A stretch of DNA of 64,000 nucleotides from Pedobacter africanus (GCF_900176535.1 NZ_FWXT01000004.1:1-64000), one strand, 5' to 3'; counted from the stretch's first letter, positions 43,038 to 52,636 are shown. Numbers and translations are program-made. The notes: a model not told the origin generated them from the letters alone.

Positions 43038-45502
43038 CAGATCTGAGTTTTTTTAGGGGTAAGATCTTGTGGGTTCTTTACTTTTTCTTTGGTCAGGGCC
43101 AGTTCAATAACCTCTTTCATTTCAGTAACGTAATGGAAGTTCAGGTCTTTGATATAACTTTCCTTGATCTCCAGAATATCCTTACGGTTGGACTTGCATA
43201 AAATGATGTCTTTGATATTGGCTCGTTTTGCGGCCAGGATCTTTTCCTTGATGCCCCCAACCGGTAAAACCTTGCCACGTAATGTAATTTCACCGGTCAT
43301 GGCCAGATTGGATTTAACTTTACGCTGCGTAAAGGCAGAGGTTAATGCAGTAAGCATAGTGATACCTGCCGAAGGACCGTCTTTGGGCGTTGCACCCGCA
43401 GGAACGTGTACGTGTACATCCCAATTGTCAAATAAGGCATAATCTATTTCAAATAAATCTGCATGGGCACGTAAATAGGCCAGGGCAATAATGGCCGATT
43501 CCTTCATCACCTCACCAAGGTTACCCGTAAGGGTAAGTTTTCCTTTGCCGGGGCTCAGACTGGCCTCTATGAAAAGGATATCGCCACCTACCTGTGTCCA
43601 GGCCAGGCCGGTTACCACACCAGCTACTTCATTGCCTTCGTAAAGGTCTTTATCGTACAAAGGAGCGCCTAAGATGCGTTCTACATCTTCTTGGTTCATA
43701 GTAGGGTCATAGCTGTCCTCCATTGCAATTTTAGTAGCTATACCGCGTACAAGTGATCCTATTTTTTTCTCTAATCCACGAACGCCTGATTCCCTGGTAT
43801 AGTCTTCAATTACCTTCTCAATTAAGGCGCTTTTTAAATTAATGTCCTTTGTTTTTATGCCATGCTGTTCTTTTTGCTTTGGCAACAGGTATTTTTTTGC
43901 AATTTCTATCTTTTCTTCTATGGTATAGCCATTCACTTCAATGATCTCCATTCGGTCCAGTAATGCCGGATGAATGGAACTCAGCGAGTTTGCGGTTGCG
44001 ATGAACAAAATGTTCGACAGATCGTAGTCTGCTTCTACATAATGATCATTAAAAGCACTGTTTTGCTCCGGATCCAATACCTCCAGTAAGGCAGAAGAAG
44101 GATCGCCCCTGAAATCTGAACCTACCTTATCTATCTCATCCAACACAAATACAGGGTTTGAGGCGCCCGCTTTTTTGATCGACTGGATGATCCTGCCCGG
44201 CATGGCCCCGATATAGGTTTTCCTGTGGCCCCGGATTTCGGCTTCATCCCTGATACCACCCAATGCCATACGTACATATTTACGGTTCAATGCTTTGGCA
44301 ATGGACTTGCCCAATGAGGTTTTACCTACTCCAGGAGGGCCTACAAGGCAAAGGATAGGGGCTTTCATGTCACGCTTCAGCTTTAATACCGCTAAATATT
44401 CTATGATGCGTTGCTTAACTTTTTCCAGCCCAAAATGATCCTTGTCTAAAACACGTTGTGCACGTTTCAGGTCAAAATTGTCCTTGGTAAATTCATTCCA
44501 TGGAAGATCCAGCAACAGTTCCAGGTAATTGATCTGTACCGAATAATCTGGTGCTGCAGGGTTCATGCGGCCAAGTTTCTCCAGTTCCTTGTTAAAATGA
44601 GTGGCTACCTGGGCTGCCCATTTTTTCTTTTTGGCACGGGTTTCCAGGGCTTCATATTCCAGGTCCGAAGAGTTTCCGCCCAGCTCTTCCTGAATGGTTT
44701 TTAACTGCTGATTTAAGAAATAATCCCGCTGCTGCTTATCCAGATCTGTGCGCACTTTAGACTGGATCTGGTTTTTTAGTTCCAGCATTTGCAGCTCAAG
44801 GGTAAGCAATTCCATGACCATCATTGCACGTTCACGCAGATTGGTCATTTCCAGCATCTTTTGCTTATCAGCTACATCAGCATTCATGTTTGAAGAAATG
44901 AAGTTGATCAGGAAAGATGTGCTTTCTATGTTTTTGAGTGCAATACCCGCTTCACTTGGTATATTTGGAGAAAGCTGAATGATTTGGGTAGACATTTCCT
45001 TTATGGAGGCCACCAGTGCTTTAAATTCTTTGTCTGCTTTATGTTTGGTCTCAGCAAATTTGCTGATGGTAACTTTAATGTACGGTTCAGACTGAACTTC
45101 TTCCAATAAACGAAAACGCTGTTTACCCTGGATAATTACCGTAGTGTTCCCATCGGGCATTTGCAGCATTTTAATGATCTGTGCTACAGTACCCACGCTG
45201 TTCAGCTGCTCAAATGTAGGGTCTTCTATAGATACATCGCGCTGCGAAACCACGCCAATGATCCTGTCGCCCTTATATGCTTCCTTTATTAATTTTATAG
45301 ATTTATCACGGCCCACCGTTATAGGGATCACCACACCCGGAAAAAGAACTGTATTCCTTAACGGAAGAATTGGTAAAACTTCTGGTGTATCCTCATTATT
45401 CATTTCATCTTCATCCTGCTGAGACATCAATGGAAAAAATTCGGTGTCTTCATTTATGATGGGTAATGCGTTGCTAAAATCGAACGGATCTTGTTTGCTC
45501 AT
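43037..45502 (-). CDS. lon: ATP-dependent protease Lon
   Basis: This 821-aa cytoplasmic protease has an N-terminal Lon substrate domain (LPILPLRNTVLFPGVVIP). The AAA+ module carries Walker A GPPGVGKTSLGKS and an arginine-rich sensor region, and the C-terminal serine protease domain has KDGPSAGITM (catalytic Ser) and the conserved Lys in GGIKEKILAAKR. It degrades misfolded and regulatory proteins. The ATG at 45502 (MSKQDPF) was chosen, since residues upstream of it are not conserved. A hairpin lies directly before the start, and lpxR-like overlaps its stop. Confidence 0.95.
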   Translation of the reverse strand: MSKQDPFDFSNALPIINEDTEFFPLMSQQDEDEMNNEDTPEVLPILPLRNTVLFPGVVIPITVGRDKSIKLIKEAYKGDRIIGVVSQRDVSIEDPTFEQLNSVGTVAQIIKMLQMPDGNTTVIIQGKQRFRLLEEVQSEPYIKVTISKFAETKHKADKEFKALVASIKEMSTQIIQLSPNIPSEAGIALKNIESTSFLINFISSNMNADVADKQKMLEMTNLRERAMMVMELLTLELQMLELKNQIQSKVRTDLDKQQRDYFLNQQLKTIQEELGGNSSDLEYEALETRAKKKKWAAQVATHFNKELEKLGRMNPAAPDYSVQINYLELLLDLPWNEFTKDNFDLKRAQRVLDKDHFGLEKVKQRIIEYLAVLKLKRDMKAPILCLVGPPGVGKTSLGKSIAKALNRKYVRMALGGIRDEAEIRGHRKTYIGAMPGRIIQSIKKAGASNPVFVLDEIDKVGSDFRGDPSSALLEVLDPEQNSAFNDHYVEADYDLSNILFIATANSLSSIHPALLDRMEIIEVNGYTIEEKIEIAKKYLLPKQKEQHGIKTKDINLKSALIEKVIEDYTRESGVRGLEKKIGSLVRGIATKIAMEDSYDPTMNQEDVERILGAPLYDKDLYEGNEVAGVVTGLAWTQVGGDILFIEASLSPGKGKLTLTGNLGEVMKESAIIALAYLRAHADLFEIDYALFDNWDVHVHVPAGATPKDGPSAGITMLTALTSAFTQRKVKSNLAMTGEITLRGKVLPVGGIKEKILAAKRANIKDIILCKSNRKDILEIKESYIKDLNFHYVTEMKEVIELALTKEKVKNPQDLTPKKTQI

Positions 45503-45527
45503 TAAATAAGTCTTTCTAAAAAAATAA

Positions 45528-45554
45528 AAACGACAATCTGACAGCATGTCGTTT
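45528..45554 (-). promoter_or_regulatory. Hairpin in the lon leader
   Basis: AAACGACA (45528-45535) and TGTCGTTT (45547-45554) form a perfect 8-bp inverted repeat with an 11-nt gap, 26-52 nt before the lon ATG. It may be an operator or an mRNA structure that adjusts lon expression. No T-run follows, so it is not a terminator. Confidence 0.4.
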
Positions 45555-45769
45555 AAAAAATATTAATTGTATTGCATAAGGGTATTTTCAACTCCTGTGC
45601 CAAAGTGGTAATTAAGGTGTTTGCATGTTAAAAAGTCATGCCCGGCAATAATAATTAATTAATATATCATAATTTGAATTATTTGACGTTTTAGTTAGAT
45701 ATTTGTAAATGGTACGATAGTTGTCTATATCCAACCTTTTAAATATATTTATTTTTTAAATAGAAGTTA

Positions 45770-46396
45770 ATGAACTATTTCAGGCAATCGATTTTATTGT
45801 TATTTGTTTTTTCTGTAAGTACCACTTTTGCGCAAAACGGAGGCTATGATAAGCTGGGCATGCAGGCCTGGATGAAGGGCGATTATAAAGGTGCGGTAAA
45901 CCAGCTCGAAAAAGCCGATGCCAAAAACCCGAATAATGCCAGTGTTCTTAAAATGCTTGGATATTCTTATTTCCAATGTGGGGATTTTGAAAACTCAATT
46001 AAAACATACAGTAACCTGATCACCTTAAAGCCTTCCGATTATTCTGCTTACTATTATAGAGGCAAGGCCCGTCAGAACATTGCTAATGATCCTAAGGAGT
46101 CATTGAATAATTTAAGAGAGAATTTCTATCTGGCGGCAATTAAAGATTTTACCAAAGCCATTGAGATCAATGGGGAAGAGGATCCTCAATTGCTCCAGAA
46201 CAGAGCTTTGGCTTATAAGGATTACGCGATTTACAAATCCTATAAAATTAAGACCAAGGCCGAAAAAACTGCCTGCATATCGATTTTTAACAATTCTGTA
46301 GCTGATTTTCAAAAAGTATTATTGTTACAGCCTCAAAGAAAGGACATCCTTTCTTTGATCGACTACGTAAAAGCGCAAATCAGTAGTCTTAAATAA
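45770..46396 (+). CDS. Exported TPR protein
   Basis: This 208-aa protein has a signal peptide (about residues 1-21, cleavage at TFA-Q) and about four TPR motifs (for example YDKLGMQAWMKGDYKGAVNQLEKA and VLKMLGYSYFQCGDFENSIKTYSNLI). It is probably a periplasmic scaffold. Partner and role are unknown. It stands alone, divergent from lon, and ends two bases from the convergent lipoprotein gene. A 268-bp divergent region with the lon hairpin precedes it. Confidence 0.8.
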   Translation: MNYFRQSILLLFVFSVSTTFAQNGGYDKLGMQAWMKGDYKGAVNQLEKADAKNPNNASVLKMLGYSYFQCGDFENSIKTYSNLITLKPSDYSAYYYRGKARQNIANDPKESLNNLRENFYLAAIKDFTKAIEINGEEDPQLLQNRALAYKDYAIYKSYKIKTKAEKTACISIFNNSVADFQKVLLLQPQRKDILSLIDYVKAQISSLK

Positions 46397-46398
46397 GA

Positions 46399-46929
46399 TC
46401 AATTGAATTTTCCTGTAATGCTGTAGTTTTTTTCAGAAAGTAGTTTGATATGCTGTTTTTTCTTAATCCGGTACAGACTATCCGGGTAATAAGACAATGT
46501 ATCAGATGAACTATACAACATGTTTGTATTCTTTACCAAGATCTGAATGCCATAGGGTTTATTGTCCTTTTTAAGGATCAATACTTCTTTTACCGGAACT
46601 TTCTCCTCTGCAGAAGCGTACAACTCGCGTTCATTGTTTTTTTGTATACTAAAAAGCCCGGCCCAGGCGCTGCGGTTGATATCCACGTCAGTAAATACAG
46701 CAAATTCCTTTGTCCAGTCGTCAAGTCTCATTTGCCTGGTTTCACTATTACCGTTCACCATTACGGTTTTGGTGATAATGGGGTTGTTTGTCTTGAGCCT
46801 TAAGGCTTCTTTTTCAAAGTAGCCTTTTAGGTCAAAATAATTTAAGTTGTGCCCTTGTTCCTGTTTAGCTGGTTTGCAGCTGTATAAGAACAAGGGTACA
46901 GCAAAGAAAAACAATATTTTTCTCATCAT
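46399..46929 (-). CDS. Putative lipoprotein of unknown function
   Basis: This 176-aa protein has a lipobox (Cys18 in FLYSCKPAK) and no domain I recognise. The mature part is mixed alpha/beta with many charged residues and could be an outer-membrane or inner-membrane lipoprotein. Its ATG overlaps the gpmI stop (ATGA), so translation is coupled to a glycolytic enzyme. I cannot suggest a functional reason for this pairing. Confidence 0.75.
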   Translation of the reverse strand: MMRKILFFFAVPLFLYSCKPAKQEQGHNLNYFDLKGYFEKEALRLKTNNPIITKTVMVNGNSETRQMRLDDWTKEFAVFTDVDINRSAWAGLFSIQKNNERELYASAEEKVPVKEVLILKKDNKPYGIQILVKNTNMLYSSSDTLSYYPDSLYRIKKKQHIKLLSEKNYSITGKFN

Positions 46930-48446
46930 ACCAGGCTGTTACCGGTCATGATAGCCGGTTTAGGAATTCCCATAATACTAAGGATGGTAGGGGCAATGTC
47001 GCCCAGTTTACCATCAGCTATGTTGCTGTAGTCCGGGTCTACCAAGATACACGGCACTAGGTTTGTAGTATGGGCCGTATTTACAGAGCCATCGTCATTG
47101 ACCATGAATTCCGAATTGCCATGATCGGCAAGGATAATAAAGGAGTACCCATGCTCAAGCCCTTTGTTTACCACAATTTCAGTACAACTATCCGCAGTCT
47201 CAACTGCTTTAACCACCGCTTCAAAAACACCTGTATGGCCTACCATATCCGGGTTGGCGAAATTTAAACAGACAAAATCTGCCCAGCCGGTTTCTAACTC
47301 CCTGCAAATTGCTTCGGTAATGCCTGCAGCACTCATTTCCGGTTGTAAATCATAAGTAGCTACCTTAGGCGAAGGTATCATGATCCTTTTTTCATTCTCA
47401 AATACCTGTTCACGGCCACCCGAAAAGAAAAAGGTTACATGGGGATATTTTTCAGTTTCAGCAATCCTGATCTGATTTTTGTGGTATTTTTCCAAAACCT
47501 CTCCAAGTGTTTCAGTAAGATCGTCTTTGGTGAAGATCACTTTTACATTTTCAAAGTTTTCGTCATAAGTGGTCATGGTTACATAATACAATGGCAGTTT
47601 ATGCATTCCAAAATCAGGGTAGTCATTTTGTGTAAGGGCTGCAGTAATTTCACGTCCGCGATCTGTCCTGTAGTTAAAGCAAATGACTACATCTCCCGGT
47701 TGTATCGTGGCAACAGGCTTACCATCGGCCTGTGTAACTACAATTGGTTTAATAAACTCATCAGTAACTCCGTCCTTGTAAGATTGTTCAATTGCAGTTA
47801 CGGGATCGCTTGTTGGTTGTCCAATGCCCTGGGTAAGCAGGTCATAAGCCAGTTTAACCCTCTCCCAGCGGCTATCCCTATCCATGGCGTAGTAGCGGCC
47901 TATAAGACTGGCAATTTTAGCCGAAGTATTTTGCAGGTGATGTTCAAGGTCTTTAATAAAGTTCAGTCCAGAATTCGGATCCGTATCCCTTCCGTCCATA
48001 AAGGCATGAACAAATACATCACCAAGCTGCTGCTCAGTTGCTGCATCACACAAAGCCTTCAAATGATTGATGTGGGCATGAACGCCGCCATCTGAAGTCA
48101 GGCCTATAAAATGAACAGCTTTATTGTTGTTTTTTGCATAAGTAAATGCATCAAGCAATACTGGGTTTTGAAATAATGTCCTGTCGCTGATCGCTTTGTT
48201 GATCCTTCCTAGTTCCTGGTATACAATTCTCCCGGCACCGAGGTTCATGTGCCCAACTTCAGAATTGCCCATTTGGCCGGCAGGTAAACCAACTGCTTCT
48301 CCTGAAGCTTCCAGCTTAGAATTGGGCCACTTTTGTAGTAAGGAATCAAAAAAAGGAGTATTGGCTGCATATGCCGCATCTGAATTGTCTTTTTTTCCGT
48401 ATCCCCAGCCATCAAGAATAAGTAGTACAAGCTTTTTATTGTTCAT
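46926..48446 (-). CDS. gpmI: 2,3-bisphosphoglycerate-independent phosphoglycerate mutase
   Basis: This 506-aa cytoplasmic enzyme of the alkaline phosphatase superfamily interconverts 3- and 2-phosphoglycerate with two Mn2+ ions. The metal-binding ILDGWGYG (Asp12) and the catalytic Ser62 in MGNSEVGHMNLG are present, and ILADHGNSE holds C-terminal metal ligands. The length is normal. It has its own -7 element (48483-48490) and is followed by an overlapping lipoprotein gene. Confidence 0.95.
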   Translation of the reverse strand: MNNKKLVLLILDGWGYGKKDNSDAAYAANTPFFDSLLQKWPNSKLEASGEAVGLPAGQMGNSEVGHMNLGAGRIVYQELGRINKAISDRTLFQNPVLLDAFTYAKNNNKAVHFIGLTSDGGVHAHINHLKALCDAATEQQLGDVFVHAFMDGRDTDPNSGLNFIKDLEHHLQNTSAKIASLIGRYYAMDRDSRWERVKLAYDLLTQGIGQPTSDPVTAIEQSYKDGVTDEFIKPIVVTQADGKPVATIQPGDVVICFNYRTDRGREITAALTQNDYPDFGMHKLPLYYVTMTTYDENFENVKVIFTKDDLTETLGEVLEKYHKNQIRIAETEKYPHVTFFFSGGREQVFENEKRIMIPSPKVATYDLQPEMSAAGITEAICRELETGWADFVCLNFANPDMVGHTGVFEAVVKAVETADSCTEIVVNKGLEHGYSFIILADHGNSEFMVNDDGSVNTAHTTNLVPCILVDPDYSNIADGKLGDIAPTILSIMGIPKPAIMTGNSLV

Positions 48447-48482
48447 TCGTGTTTGCTTTATTTATAATGTCAACCGACATAG

Positions 48483-48490
48483 CAAATATA
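48483..48490 (-). promoter_or_regulatory. -7 element of gpmI
   Basis: The minus strand reads TATATTTG, 36 nt before the gpmI start. No clear -33 is seen. Confidence 0.5.
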
Positions 48491-48581
48491 AGCCTATTGC
48501 TTCTTTTTTTTGAATCAATTTGAGTTTTATGATCTATTAATGGCATAGTTTATGTGCGTTCAAAACATTAGCTATATAGAG

Positions 48582-48977
48582 ATGATAAAGCCCTTACTTT
48601 TTTTATTTTTATTTTTTATAGAAATCCCTTACTCTTATACGCTTCAAGGCGATATTATAGACAATTTATCTGCACAATTTAAGTCCGGAAATGCAAAAGA
48701 GATTGCCATAAATTTCTCTTCTTCTGTAGAATTAATCATCATCGACGACGAAGATGTATATTCTAAAGCTCAGGCCGAGCAGATTTTACGAAATTTTTTT
48801 ACAAAATATCCGCCGGTAAAATCAACAGTTGTACACCTCATTAATACCAATCCAAATTTCCGGTTTGGTATCCTTTCCCTGCAAACAAAGAGCGGGAAAT
48901 TCCGCGTTTCGATAACGATGAAAAAATCGGGTACTGCTTTTTTTATTACTGAATTGAGAATAGAGCCTGATAAATAA
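48582..48977 (+). CDS. DUF4783 domain protein, exported
   Basis: This 131-aa protein has a signal peptide (about residues 1-20). The single domain matches the Bacteroidota DUF4783 family (DIIDNLSAQFKSGNAKEIAI, then YSKAQAEQILRNFFTKYPP), an NTF2-like fold judging by the alternating helix and strand pattern. Function is unknown. It is placed just before nadC and in the same direction, but nadC has its own -7 element, so a functional link is uncertain. Confidence 0.8.
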   Translation: MIKPLLFLFLFFIEIPYSYTLQGDIIDNLSAQFKSGNAKEIAINFSSSVELIIIDDEDVYSKAQAEQILRNFFTKYPPVKSTVVHLINTNPNFRFGILSLQTKSGKFRVSITMKKSGTAFFITELRIEPDK

Positions 48978-48989
48978 TAGTAAAAATAC

Positions 48990-48997
48990 TATTTTTG
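48990..48997 (+). promoter_or_regulatory. -7 element of nadC
   Basis: TATTTTTG, a TAnnTTTG match, lies 17 nt before the TTG codon at 49014. It supports that codon as the start. Confidence 0.5.
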
Positions 48998-49013
48998 GGT
49001 TTAAATATTAATT

Positions 49014-49856
49014 TTGGATAAGCAAATCATAGATCAATTCATAAAAAATGCTATTGCCGAAGACCTTGGTGATGGCGATCACACCTCTCTTTCAACCATT
49101 CCTGCAAATGCACAAGGCAAGGCGAAATTGCTGATCAAAGAACCAGGTATTTTAGCCGGAGTTGAACTGGCGCTCGAGATATTTAAGCAGGTTGATGCAA
49201 GCCTGGTTACAGAAGTACTCATTAATGACGGCGCTGAAGTTCAATATGGAGATATAGCGCTTACTGTTTCCGGAAATTCCCAATCCATTCTTCTTGCTGA
49301 ACGCCTGGTGCTAAACTGCATGCAGCGTATGAGCGGTATTGCTACCAAAACAAATCGTATTGTTAAGCTTTTGGCAGGGTACAACACGCGTTTACTGGAT
49401 ACACGTAAAACAACACCTGGTCTGCGGTACCTTGAAAAATGGGCCGTTCGCATAGGTGGGGGTGTCAACCATCGCATTGGTTTATACGACATGATCCTGA
49501 TCAAAGACAATCACGTCGATTATGCCGGTGGCATTTCCAATGCCATTAAAGCGGCCAATCAATACCTTACAGATAAAGGCAAGAAATTACAGATAGAGAT
49601 AGAAGTACGGAATATTTCTGAATTGAACGAGGTTTTAAATACCGGGGGGGTAAACAGGATTCTACTGGATAATTTTACTTTTCCCGATCTGACAGAGGCC
49701 GTTCGTATCATAGACAAAAAATACATTACAGAGGCTTCGGGTGGTATTACAGAAGAAAACGTAACCGATTACGCAGCCTGTGGAGTAGATTATATCTCGA
49801 TGGGGGCATTAACCCATTCTGTTAAAAGTTTAGACATGAGTTTAAAAGCCTTTTAG
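49014..49856 (+). CDS. nadC: Nicotinate-nucleotide pyrophosphorylase (quinolinate PRTase)
   Basis: This 280-aa enzyme converts quinolinate and PRPP to nicotinate mononucleotide in NAD synthesis. Conserved segments include EDLGDGDHTS, LLDTRKTTPGLR, GGGVNHRIGLYDMILIKDNH and EASGGI. No ATG is available: a stop codon lies in frame at 49002 and the first internal Met is about 100 codons on. The TTG at 49014 is therefore the start. plsY follows after 3 nt and is probably co-transcribed. Confidence 0.95.
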   Translation: MDKQIIDQFIKNAIAEDLGDGDHTSLSTIPANAQGKAKLLIKEPGILAGVELALEIFKQVDASLVTEVLINDGAEVQYGDIALTVSGNSQSILLAERLVLNCMQRMSGIATKTNRIVKLLAGYNTRLLDTRKTTPGLRYLEKWAVRIGGGVNHRIGLYDMILIKDNHVDYAGGISNAIKAANQYLTDKGKKLQIEIEVRNISELNEVLNTGGVNRILLDNFTFPDLTEAVRIIDKKYITEASGGITEENVTDYAACGVDYISMGALTHSVKSLDMSLKAF

Positions 49857-49859
49857 GTT

Positions 49860-50507
49860 ATGATTTCTATCTATTCTATTTCGGCAGTTCTACTGGCCTA
49901 CTTATTTGGTTCTATTCCCACCGCTGTTTGGCTGGGGCAGGCGTTCTACGGTGTCGATGTGAGGGAATACGGTAGTGGAAATGCAGGTGCAACCAATACT
50001 TTCAGGGTTTTGGGTAAAAAGGCAGGAATTGCGGTAATGACTATTGATATTGCTAAAGGCTACACCGCAACTAAACTTGCCTACTTTATAGGTCTTTCTG
50101 TAACCGGCCCCCAGCATTCTGCCCAATTCGTAAATTATGAACTGGCACTCGGTGTTACAGCGGTTATGGGGCATTTATTCCCGATATTTGCGGGATTTAG
50201 GGGCGGAAAAGGGGTAGCTACTCTTTTTGGAATGATTTTAGCAGTTAACTTCCCTGCAGCGATGCTTTGTGTTCTTGTTTTTATTACAGTCTTACTGATT
50301 AGCAAATACGTATCTCTAAGCTCAATTTGTGCCGGATTTACTTTTCCGCTGAGTATAGTGTTCGTGTTACAGTCATCCATAAAATCTGAAGTCCTCTATG
50401 GCATGTGTGTTTGTGTGCTGATACTGGTTACCCACCAGAAAAACCTGGAAAGACTGTTAAAGGGAAAAGAATCCAAAGTATACCTGTTTAAAAGGAAAAC
50501 GAATTAA
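49860..50507 (+). CDS. plsY: Glycerol-3-phosphate acyltransferase PlsY
   Basis: This 215-aa inner-membrane enzyme has several helices and transfers acyl from acyl-phosphate to glycerol 3-phosphate, the first step of phospholipid synthesis. The three PlsY motifs are visible: GSIPTAVWLG, YGSGNAGATN and FRGGKGVAT. It lies directly behind nadC and is followed by an M48 protease gene after about 10 nt, which suggests one transcript nadC-plsY-M48. Confidence 0.94.
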   Translation: MISIYSISAVLLAYLFGSIPTAVWLGQAFYGVDVREYGSGNAGATNTFRVLGKKAGIAVMTIDIAKGYTATKLAYFIGLSVTGPQHSAQFVNYELALGVTAVMGHLFPIFAGFRGGKGVATLFGMILAVNFPAAMLCVLVFITVLLISKYVSLSSICAGFTFPLSIVFVLQSSIKSEVLYGMCVCVLILVTHQKNLERLLKGKESKVYLFKRKTN

Positions 50508-50518
50508 ACAAAAAACTT

Positions 50519-51340
50519 ATGAAAAGAGCATTAATTATAGGCATCACTACTGTTGGGCTTGCATTTTCCTCCTGTTCTACTGTGCCGCTTACCGGCAGGA
50601 GCAGGTTGAATTTGGTAAGCGATGCTCAGGTATTGCCAATGGCTTTTCAGGCCTATAACGAGTTTTTAACTGAGAATAAAGGCGCAGTGCTTTCTGCTTC
50701 GAATGCAGATGCGCAAAGGGTTAAGCGGATCGGTAACAACCTGATTGCATCCGTAAAAAGCTATATGAACAGCAACAATTATGGCGACCTGATCAAAGAC
50801 TACAAATGGGAAGTAAATGTAGTTCAGAGTAAAGAATTGAATGCCTGGTGCATGCCTGGCGGTAAAATAGTAGTTTACACCGGTCTATTGCCTGTTACCA
50901 AAGACGATGCTGGATTGGCCACTGTTATGGGACATGAAATTGCCCACGCCATTGCCGGGCACTCTGCGGAGCGCATGTCGCAGCAAATGGTTGCCCAGGG
51001 AATTGGCGTTGCAGGAAATGTAGCCCTATCAAAAAATTCAAAAACCCAATCTGTATTTAATACTTTATATGGTGTAGGTACTCCGCTGGCGATGCTAAGT
51101 TACGGACGTAATCAGGAATTGGAGGCAGACCGGCTAGGTCTGATCTTTATGGCGATGGCCGGGTACAACCCTCAAACCGCAACTGCTTTCTGGCAAAGGA
51201 TGTCGGCTGCCTCACAAGGCAGTCAGAAACCACCTGAGTTTTTAAGCACGCACCCTAGTGATGCAACCAGGATCGCGCAGATACAAAGATTATTACCGGA
51301 AGCACAGAAATATTATAAACCTGCCGGACGGGTGAATTAG
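50519..51340 (+). CDS. M48 family metalloprotease, lipoprotein
   Basis: This 273-aa protein has a lipobox (Cys19 in AFSSC) and a gluzincin domain with HEIAH at residues 139-143 and the third ligand region ELEADRLGL. It belongs with periplasmic M48 proteases such as LoiP/BepA that help outer-membrane protein quality control. It lacks the TPR half of BepA. It is the last gene of a probable nadC-plsY-M48 unit, closed by the terminator at 51346-51374. Confidence 0.92.
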   Translation: MKRALIIGITTVGLAFSSCSTVPLTGRSRLNLVSDAQVLPMAFQAYNEFLTENKGAVLSASNADAQRVKRIGNNLIASVKSYMNSNNYGDLIKDYKWEVNVVQSKELNAWCMPGGKIVVYTGLLPVTKDDAGLATVMGHEIAHAIAGHSAERMSQQMVAQGIGVAGNVALSKNSKTQSVFNTLYGVGTPLAMLSYGRNQELEADRLGLIFMAMAGYNPQTATAFWQRMSAASQGSQKPPEFLSTHPSDATRIAQIQRLLPEAQKYYKPAGRVN

Positions 51341-51345
51341 CATAC

Positions 51346-51374
51346 AGGCTGCCAGAGAAATGGCAGCCTTTTTT
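51346..51374 (+). terminator. Terminator of the M48 protease unit
   Basis: A 9-bp stem (51346-51354 with 51361-51369, AGGCTGCCA) and a 6-nt loop are followed by six T on the plus strand only. It also overlaps the end of the convergent pabB. Confidence 0.85.
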
Positions 51375-52626
51375 ATGGAATAAGCGTCTGCACCATAGCA
51401 GATGCTTTTAGCAGACATTCTTCATACTCTGCAGCAGCCTGGGAGGCATAGGTAATGGCGCCTCCAACCTGGAATGACAAATACCCTGCTTTTGCTTCAT
51501 AGAGCAAGCTCCTGATGACCACGTTAAAATCAAAATTTCTATCGGGGGTAATATAACCTATCGCTCCTGAATAAGCTCCGCGTTTGGTATATTCATAGGT
51601 TTCTATCAGCTCCATCGCCTTAACCTTTGGTGCCCCTGTCATAGAACCCATAGGAAATGCTTGTTTTATGGCGTCTATAAAATGCACCTCCGGATCCAAT
51701 TCGCAGCTGATGGTCGATATCATCTGGTAAACCTGCGGAAAACCGTAAATACCAAAAAGTTCATCTACCTGTACAGTGCCTTTTACTGCGCTTTTTGTAA
51801 GGTCATTACGTACCAGGTCTACAATCATCACATTTTCAGCTTGCTCTTTGGTGTTGTCCCGCAAGGCCTGCCTGATCAAAGCATCTTCCTTTGCATCCTT
51901 ACTTCGTCTGGCTGTACCTTTAATAGGTTGCGAGATAAGCCTATTTCCTCTTTTACAAAGAAACCTTTCCGGACTCGCAGAAAGAATGTACTGATCTTTG
52001 ATTTTAAAGAAACCCGAAAAAGGGGTTGGGGATACCTCACTTAATCTATGATAAATGTAGACAGGATCTATAGCGGCATGTTCTGCAAAAAACTCCTGGC
52101 AAAAATTAATTTCATAAACGTCACCCCGTACAATATGCTGTTGCAAGGCTTCTACAGTTTTGATGTACGATGCTTTTGACAGACGACTTTGAATTTGGAT
52201 CGCTGTGTTTGCCTTGGGAGCGATCGGCCCCATATGATTAATGGTATCCAGGATATCAGCCGGCCCCTTCAGCACGGTTATTGCGTTTCCTTTAATGGAA
52301 ATCAGGTACTGAGGAATGAAAAAAAACAACTCAGGAAAATTGAGTTGGTCTGACCCTGTTGAGTTCAGCAGCTCAATTTCATTTTTAAGGTCATAACCAA
52401 GCAGGCCAAACATCCAGCCAGGTTGCTGCTCATAAAAGGCCTTAAGTTCATTAAACTTATGCCCAGACCGGGCGTTCAATACTTTTTGATCTCCGGCAGC
52501 TATAATGAGATCAAAATTTCCATACGGATCCGCATAACCATTGGAATCAAGTATGCAGCAAACATCAAAGGCTGCTGCCCAAACCAATGCTTTTTGCTTA
52601 AAAGAATATAAATCCTGAATGCTCAT
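51373..52626 (-). CDS. pabB: Aminodeoxychorismate synthase component I
   Basis: This 417-aa chorismate-binding enzyme converts chorismate to aminodeoxychorismate for folate. Typical blocks are PIKGTARR, VDLVRNDLTKSA, SMTGAPKVKAMELI and the end QVGGAITYASQAAAEYEECL. The PIKGT signature favours PabB over anthranilate synthase component I, which has PIAGT. No glutamine amidotransferase gene is next to it. It has its own -7 element directly behind the purA terminator. Confidence 0.9.
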   Translation of the reverse strand: MSIQDLYSFKQKALVWAAAFDVCCILDSNGYADPYGNFDLIIAAGDQKVLNARSGHKFNELKAFYEQQPGWMFGLLGYDLKNEIELLNSTGSDQLNFPELFFFIPQYLISIKGNAITVLKGPADILDTINHMGPIAPKANTAIQIQSRLSKASYIKTVEALQQHIVRGDVYEINFCQEFFAEHAAIDPVYIYHRLSEVSPTPFSGFFKIKDQYILSASPERFLCKRGNRLISQPIKGTARRSKDAKEDALIRQALRDNTKEQAENVMIVDLVRNDLTKSAVKGTVQVDELFGIYGFPQVYQMISTISCELDPEVHFIDAIKQAFPMGSMTGAPKVKAMELIETYEYTKRGAYSGAIGYITPDRNFDFNVVIRSLLYEAKAGYLSFQVGGAITYASQAAAEYEECLLKASAMVQTLIP

Positions 52627-52636
52627 TTTAATTGCG

